Assembly (NCBI GenBank): GCA_021738245.1
Contig: JAIPCJ010000013.1
Coordinates: 1-47,016 of the forward strand
Direction of reading: 5' to 3'
From: Methylotenera sp.
Lineage (GTDB): Bacteria; Pseudomonadota; Gammaproteobacteria; Burkholderiales; Burkholderiaceae_C
DNA length: 47,016 bases
The position numbers and the translations under genes are program-made. The notes below the pieces were generated by a model. That model saw only the letters and a list, made by a program, of their open reading frames with translations. It did not search any database and was not told the origin of the DNA. Shown piece by piece: positions 43,116 through 47,016 of this stretch; within the stretch, counting starts at the first letter, position 1; every line of letters starts with the position of its first letter.

Positions 43116-44170
43116 GCGGGCTCCTGGGCGTCGAAGTGCTCTGTGCGCCCGTCGGCATGGCGGGCAAACCGGTGGTGGCCCTCGCCATGCACCGGCGCGG
43201 CATCGGGCCAGGGCCAGCCCCCGAACTGGGTGCGGCGGTAGTCTTCAAAGGCCTGCTGCAACTGCGCCTGCGTGTTCATCACGAACGGCCCGTACTGCGC
43301 CACGGGCTCGCCGATGGGGCGGCCCTGCAGCATCAGCAGCTCGGCCGGCTCGGTGCCGGTGTTGACGAGGGTGACGGCCGCCCCCGCGCGAAGCTCCAAC
43401 CCGTGCTTCACGGCCACGGCATGTCCGTCGACCGTGATCGTGCGGCCCGCGAAGAAATACAGCATGCGGCGCGTGCCCGCCCCGGTGGCCGGCGGCAATG
43501 TCCAGTGCGCGCCGGCGTCCATCCGCAAGGTCCAGATGGCCACATCGGCCTCGGCGCGCGAGGCCCAGGAGTCGGGCGGTGGCGCCAGGGGCGCGGGCGC
43601 ATTGGCCGGCGTGTGCAGGCGGCCGGCGATGCTCACCACCTCGGTCGCGCGCCCGGCGTCGTCCACGAAGCGCTGGCGCGGGATGTCCTGCGACCAGAAC
43701 ATCGTGAAGTGCGGTGCCACCATCTTGCTGGCCGACGGCAGGTTCAGCCAGATCTGGAACAGCTCCAGCGGATTGGGCGCGTCGGTGCGCAGCAGCGGGA
43801 ACATCTCGGCATGCACGATGCCGCGCCCGGCGGTCAGCCACTGCACATCGCCGCCGCCGAAGCGCGCCCCGGCGCCGAGGGAGTCGGAATGATCGATGCG
43901 GCCTTGGCGCACGATGGTCACGGTCTCGAAGCCCCGGTGCGGATGCGCCGGGAAGCCCGGCACCTGCTCGCCGTGGTACATGCTCCAGCCGGCCTGGCCG
44001 GAGAAGTCACTGCCGATCTGCCGGCCGCGCAGCAGCGCGGCGTCCGGCCCGTAACGGCCGTTGCCCGCGGGGTAGGCGTCGTCGTGATGGACGCAGAACA
44101 GGAAGGGGTCCAGCGTGGGCCAGGGCATGCCCAGGGGCGTGATGGACAGGATGGGGGCGGAGGCAGTCAT
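43112..44170 (-). CDS. Pirin family protein
   Basis: A 352-residue bicupin protein. The N-terminal cupin has HPHRGFETVTIV and HAE (in GRGIVHAEMF), the iron-binding residues of pirin and YhhW. Pirins are Fe-dependent; some act as quercetinases and others as redox-sensing cofactors. This one is longer than the usual 230-290 residues, with an extra C-terminal tail after FVMNT and QAFEDYRR. It is co-translated with a thioredoxin, suggesting a redox role. Confidence 0.88.
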   Translation of the reverse strand: MTASAPILSITPLGMPWPTLDPFLFCVHHDDAYPAGNGRYGPDAALLRGRQIGSDFSGQAGWSMYHGEQVPGFPAHPHRGFETVTIVRQGRIDHSDSLGAGARFGGGDVQWLTAGRGIVHAEMFPLLRTDAPNPLELFQIWLNLPSASKMVAPHFTMFWSQDIPRQRFVDDAGRATEVVSIAGRLHTPANAPAPLAPPPDSWASRAEADVAIWTLRMDAGAHWTLPPATGAGTRRMLYFFAGRTITVDGHAVAVKHGLELRAGAAVTLVNTGTEPAELLMLQGRPIGEPVAQYGPFVMNTQAQLQQAFEDYRRTQFGGWPWPDAAPVHGEGHHRFARHADGRTEHFDAQEPA

Positions 44171-44209
44171 GGTTCAGGCTTGTTGGGCTTCGTTGCTCGC
44201 GCGGCGAGA

Positions 44210-44497
44210 TCAGAACGCCTCGTCGATGTCGCGAGCACTGTGCAGTATGCGCACGACGTCGATGCCCTCGGGCATCGCCACGAAGAAGACCACGTAACGG
44301 CCGAAGGGCATGCTGCGCAGGCTGGGCATCAGTTCGTCACGCTGGCGACCGAGGGTGGGCTGCGTCGCCCAGAGCTTGAGCTTTTCGTCGAGCCGGTCGA
44401 TCCACAGATCGGCGTCATGCAGGCTGTCCTCGGCGATGAAATCCCAGATCTCCAGGATGTCGGCCTGTGCCAGCGGCCGCCGGGTGATGCGGGCCAT
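44210..44497 (-). CDS. parE: ParE-type toxin of the RelE/ParE superfamily
   Basis: A 95-residue toxin. The fold signature includes RRPLAQADILEIWDFI at the N-terminus and a strand pair PFGRYVVFFVAMPEGIDVVRILH near the C-terminus, close to ParE. ParE toxins poison DNA gyrase. It starts one base after the antitoxin stop, forming a standard parD-parE order on the minus strand. Confidence 0.85.
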   Translation of the reverse strand: MARITRRPLAQADILEIWDFIAEDSLHDADLWIDRLDEKLKLWATQPTLGRQRDELMPSLRSMPFGRYVVFFVAMPEGIDVVRILHSARDIDEAF

Positions 44498-44764
44498 TCA
44501 GCCGGCGCTCGCCTTGGTCGTGCGGCGGGCGCGTGCGCGGGCCTTGATGTCGTCGGGCTGCCAGGCTTCGCTCGGGCCGCTGTCCATGCCGCGTCGCACC
44601 TCCCGGCGCAGTTCCTCGAGCTTGACCTCGCGCAGGCGGTCCTGTTCCTGCATGAGTCGCAAGGCTTCGCGCACCACCTCGCTGGCCGAGGTGTACAGGC
44701 CCGAGCTGACCTTGGCGCGCACCAGCTCTTCGAGCTGCGGTGTGAGGTTGACGTTCATGCCCAT
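44498..44764 (-). CDS. parD: ParD-type antitoxin
   Basis: An 88-residue antitoxin. The N-terminal ribbon-helix-helix begins MNVNLTPQLEELVRAKVSSGLYTSASEVVREALR, and the basic, flexible C-terminus should bind ParE. It represses its own promoter as a dimer. Either ATG 44764 or 44758 could be the start; a GGGGG ribosome site is best placed for 44764. A perfect palindrome lies 43-63 bases upstream. Confidence 0.87.
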   Translation of the reverse strand: MGMNVNLTPQLEELVRAKVSSGLYTSASEVVREALRLMQEQDRLREVKLEELRREVRRGMDSGPSEAWQPDDIKARARARRTTKASAG

Positions 44765-44806
44765 CGGGGCCCCCGGTGCAAACAACAGGCTTGAAACTCT
44801 ATCAAG

Positions 44807-44827
44807 GAATGTCAAAGCTTGACATTC
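44807..44827. promoter_or_regulatory. Palindromic operator candidate of parDE
   Basis: A perfect nine-base inverted repeat GAATGTCAA-AGC-TTGACATTC lies 43-63 bases upstream of parD. Its minus-strand copy contains a consensus -35 TTGACA; no good -10 is seen at 16-18 bases. Ribbon-helix-helix antitoxins bind such dyads over their own promoter. It lies in the gap after the yjfF stop. Confidence 0.6.
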
Positions 44828-44837
44828 GCGAGCTGTC

Positions 44838-45815
44838 TCAACGCTTGGGCTTGCCGACCGCCAGCAGCCGCTGCACGGCGCAGAAGACGAACAGCAACCC
44901 GCCGATGACGATCTTGGTCCACCAGGCGCTGAGCGTGCCGTCGAAGGCGATCAGGGTCTGGATCAGGCCCAGCACCAGCACGCCCGAGAGCGCGCCGGCC
45001 ACGTAGCCATAACCTCCGGTCAGCATGGTGCCGCCGATGACGACCGCGGCGATGGCGTCCAGCTCCGCGCCCTGGCCGTGCTGGCCGTAGCCGCTGAGCA
45101 TGTAGAACGCGAAGAGCAGGCCGGCCAGCGAGGCGCAGCCGCCGCTGAGCGCGTACACCGCCACCTGGGTGCGGCCCACTGGCAGGCCCATCATCAGCGC
45201 GGAGGTTTCGTTGCCGCCCAGCGCATAGACCGTGCGGCCGAAGGCGGTGCCGTGGGCCGTCCACAGCCCTGCCGCCAACACCGCGAGCGCGATGACCGCG
45301 CCGGGCGACAGGAAGGCGCCGCCGCCCAGCGGGAGCTGCGTCTGCGACAGGCTCACGAACAGCGGCGCATCGATGGTGATGCTGTCCACGCTGATCAGGA
45401 AGCACAGGCCGCGGGCCAGGAACATGCCGGCCAGCGTGACGATGAAGGGCTGCAGCCGGAAGCGATGGATCACCAGCCCCTGCAGCGCGCCAAATGCGAT
45501 GCCGCCGGCCAGCACCAGCGGGATGACCAGCTCGGCCGGCCAGTGCGCGACCTGCAGCAGCCAGGCGGCGACCAGGGTGGTCAGGGCCAGCACCGAGCCC
45601 ACCGACAGGTCGATGCCACCGGACAGGATCACGAAGCTCATGCCCACCGCCATCACCAGCAGGAAGGCGTTGTCGATGAACAGGTTCAGCACCACCTGCG
45701 GCGAGGCGAAGCCGGGGTAGCCGACGGCGCCGCCGACGAAGAGCAGCCCCATCAGGCCCACGCTCACCCAGCTCGTGAAGGAGGGGGCCGCCATGGCCCG
45801 GCGCCAGGCGTTCAT
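44838..45815 (-). CDS. yjfF: Sugar ABC transporter permease, YjfF-like
   Basis: A 325-residue inner-membrane permease of the ribose/galactofuranose (RbsC) group. Marks are SFVILSGGIDLSVGSVLALTT and GRTVYALGGNETSALMMGLPVGRTQ and the C-terminal GGTMLTGGYGYVAGAL. It should pair with YtfT and YtfR to import furanose sugars, probably galactofuranose as in E. coli YtfQRT-YjfF. The ATG overlaps the ytfT stop (ATGA). Confidence 0.88.
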   Translation of the reverse strand: MNAWRRAMAAPSFTSWVSVGLMGLLFVGGAVGYPGFASPQVVLNLFIDNAFLLVMAVGMSFVILSGGIDLSVGSVLALTTLVAAWLLQVAHWPAELVIPLVLAGGIAFGALQGLVIHRFRLQPFIVTLAGMFLARGLCFLISVDSITIDAPLFVSLSQTQLPLGGGAFLSPGAVIALAVLAAGLWTAHGTAFGRTVYALGGNETSALMMGLPVGRTQVAVYALSGGCASLAGLLFAFYMLSGYGQHGQGAELDAIAAVVIGGTMLTGGYGYVAGALSGVLVLGLIQTLIAFDGTLSAWWTKIVIGGLLFVFCAVQRLLAVGKPKR

Positions 45816-46825
45816 GCGGGCCTCCGTGCCGTCCACACGGGTGACTGCGAGATGCAGACGGCGAACACCACCACGGCCTTCACCACCATCGTCACCTGCG
45901 GCGGCACGCCCAGCGCGTAGATGGTGGAGGTCAGGGTCTGGAGGATGAGCGCACCGATCAGGCTGCCGGCCAGGCTGAAGCGCCCGCCGCTGAGCTGCCC
46001 GCCGCCCAGTGTCACGGCCAGGATGGCGTCCAGCTCCAGCAGCAGGCCGGCGTTGTTGGCATCGGCGCTCTTGATGTTGGACGCGATCAACAGGCCCGCA
46101 AGACCCGCTCCCAGGCTGCAATAGGCGTACACAAAGCCCACCACGGCCGCGGTGTGCACGCCGGCCAGGCGGGCCGCCACCGGGTTGATGCCCACCGCCT
46201 GGATGAACAGGCCCAGCGCCGTGCGCCGCAGCAGCAGGGCCGTGACGCCGGCCACGGCGGCCACCACGAAGAGCGACACCGGCAGCCCAAGCAGCCAGCC
46301 GCCGCCCAGCCAGAAGAAGCTCGCAGGTTCGTAGACGGTCAGGATCTGCCCGTCCGCCAGCAGCTGGGCCAGGCCCCGGCCTGCCACCATCAGGATCAGC
46401 GTGGCGATGATGGGCTGCAGGCCCAGGGCCGACACCAGCAGGCCGTTCCAGACACCGCACAGCAGCGCGGCACCCAGCCCGGCGGCCAGGGCGATGGCCA
46501 ACCCGTGCGGGCCGATCAGCGCGCAGGCGACCGTGCCGGCGATGGCCACCACCGCGCCCACCGACACGTCGATGCCGCGGGTGGCGATCACCAGCGTCAT
46601 GCCCAGCGCCGCCAGCATCAAGGGGGCGGCGCGATGCAGGATGTCGACCAGGTTGCCGTAGAGATGGCCCTCCTTGATCTCCAGGTGCAGAAAGCCCGGC
46701 ACGAACACGGCTGCCACCGCGAGCAGCACGACCAGCGCCCCCAGCGGGCGCGCGAGCGGGTGGTGCAGTGCCCGAGCGGTGAGGGTCGAGGCGCGGCGGG
46801 CAGGCATGGCGAGGGGCGGGGTCAT
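45812..46825 (-). CDS. ytfT: Sugar ABC transporter permease, YtfT-like
   Basis: A 337-residue inner-membrane permease of the same group, with LVIATRGIDVSVGAVVAIAG and RRTALGLFIQAVGINPVAARLAG, followed by LDAILAVTLGGGQLSGGRFSLAGSLIG. It overlaps both neighbours by four bases (ATGA), so the ytfR-ytfT-yjfF order is translationally coupled. The binding protein YtfQ is not in the window and should lie to the right. Confidence 0.88.
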   Translation of the reverse strand: MTPPLAMPARRASTLTARALHHPLARPLGALVVLLAVAAVFVPGFLHLEIKEGHLYGNLVDILHRAAPLMLAALGMTLVIATRGIDVSVGAVVAIAGTVACALIGPHGLAIALAAGLGAALLCGVWNGLLVSALGLQPIIATLILMVAGRGLAQLLADGQILTVYEPASFFWLGGGWLLGLPVSLFVVAAVAGVTALLLRRTALGLFIQAVGINPVAARLAGVHTAAVVGFVYAYCSLGAGLAGLLIASNIKSADANNAGLLLELDAILAVTLGGGQLSGGRFSLAGSLIGALILQTLTSTIYALGVPPQVTMVVKAVVVFAVCISQSPVWTARRPA

Positions 46826-47016
46826 GCAGGGTGGGCTTCGGCGGCGATGACTTCGAGCACGCGGCGCTCGTCGAGCTCGCCGCGGGCGTAGGTGCCGACG
46901 GCGCGGCGGTCCCGCATCACCAGCACCCGGTCGCTGCAGTGCAGCACCTCCGGCAGCTCCGAGGAAATGAAGATCAGGGCCATGCCGGCGCCGCCGGGCT
47001 GGTGGGCCAGCGCCCG
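46822..47016 (-). CDS. ytfR: Sugar ABC transporter ATPase, YtfR-like (C-terminal part only)
   Basis: The last 64 residues of an ATPase, cut by the window edge. It contains MALIFISSELPEVLHCSDRVLVM, the conserved C-terminal segment of double-ATPase sugar importers (RbsA/YtfR), and ends LEVIAAEAHPA. The stop overlaps the ytfT start (ATGA). The ATP-binding motifs lie outside the window. Confidence 0.85.
   Translation of the reverse strand, partial: RALAHQPGGAGMALIFISSELPEVLHCSDRVLVMRDRRAVGTYARGELDERRVLEVIAAEAHPA

Overview
The window is GC-rich bacterial DNA, dense with genes, and most likely comes from a betaproteobacterium of the order Burkholderiales (Leptothrix / Rubrivivax / Roseateles type). 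The signs are: two branched-chain-type (HAAT) ABC transporters, PEP-CTERM surface proteins, a DUF2145 protein, a copA-cueR copper operon, a Burkholderiales-like non-coding element, and short CACAGAG-type hairpin repeats. This placement is inference from gene content. I see no rRNA, tRNA, CRISPR array, transposase or phage genes.

Layout. 1-11 kb: mixed housekeeping and accessory genes (HPP-CBS membrane protein, Gfo/Idh/MocA oxidoreductase, S41 lipoprotein protease, ubiA overlapping a periplasmic binding protein, OsmC, YfcG-like GST, alpha-oxoamine synthase, secreted unknowns including DUF2145). 11.1-13.8 kb: copA-cueR operon behind a CueR-type operator. 13.9-20.3 kb: serine hydrolase, a TPR-GFA fusion, an AT-richer zinc-ribbon membrane gene, a membrane-anchored receiver protein with a long Ala/Glu coiled coil, an AraC regulator and an EamA exporter.

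20.2-36.6 kb: thirteen genes on the minus strand plus one divergent gene form the most interesting block. Read in the direction of transcription they are: TonB-dependent receptor, terminator, sigma-54 enhancer-binding regulator, a strong -24/-12 promoter, livK2-livG2-livF2-livH2-livM2, an alpha/beta hydrolase, then a second full set livG1-livF1-livK1-livH1-livM1. Divergent from the receptor is a secreted metallo-beta-lactamase-fold enzyme closely resembling methyl parathion hydrolase. My inference is a regulated scavenging system: outer-membrane uptake, periplasmic hydrolysis of an ester or lactone, ABC import of the product, and cytoplasmic hydrolysis. CACAGAG hairpins sit directly after both substrate-binding-protein genes and between livH1 and livM1. 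A 450-base non-coding element separates livF2 from livH2. These could set unequal expression within the operons.

36.8-42.8 kb: surface and envelope genes. Two are PEP-CTERM proteins; one of them heads a tight three-gene run with a lytic-transglycosylase/SH3/Cys-repeat protein and a membrane-anchored unknown. 42.8-47.0 kb: a thioredoxin-pirin pair, a parDE toxin-antitoxin module with a perfect palindromic operator candidate, and a YtfR-YtfT-YjfF-type sugar ABC transporter whose ATPase gene runs off the right edge.
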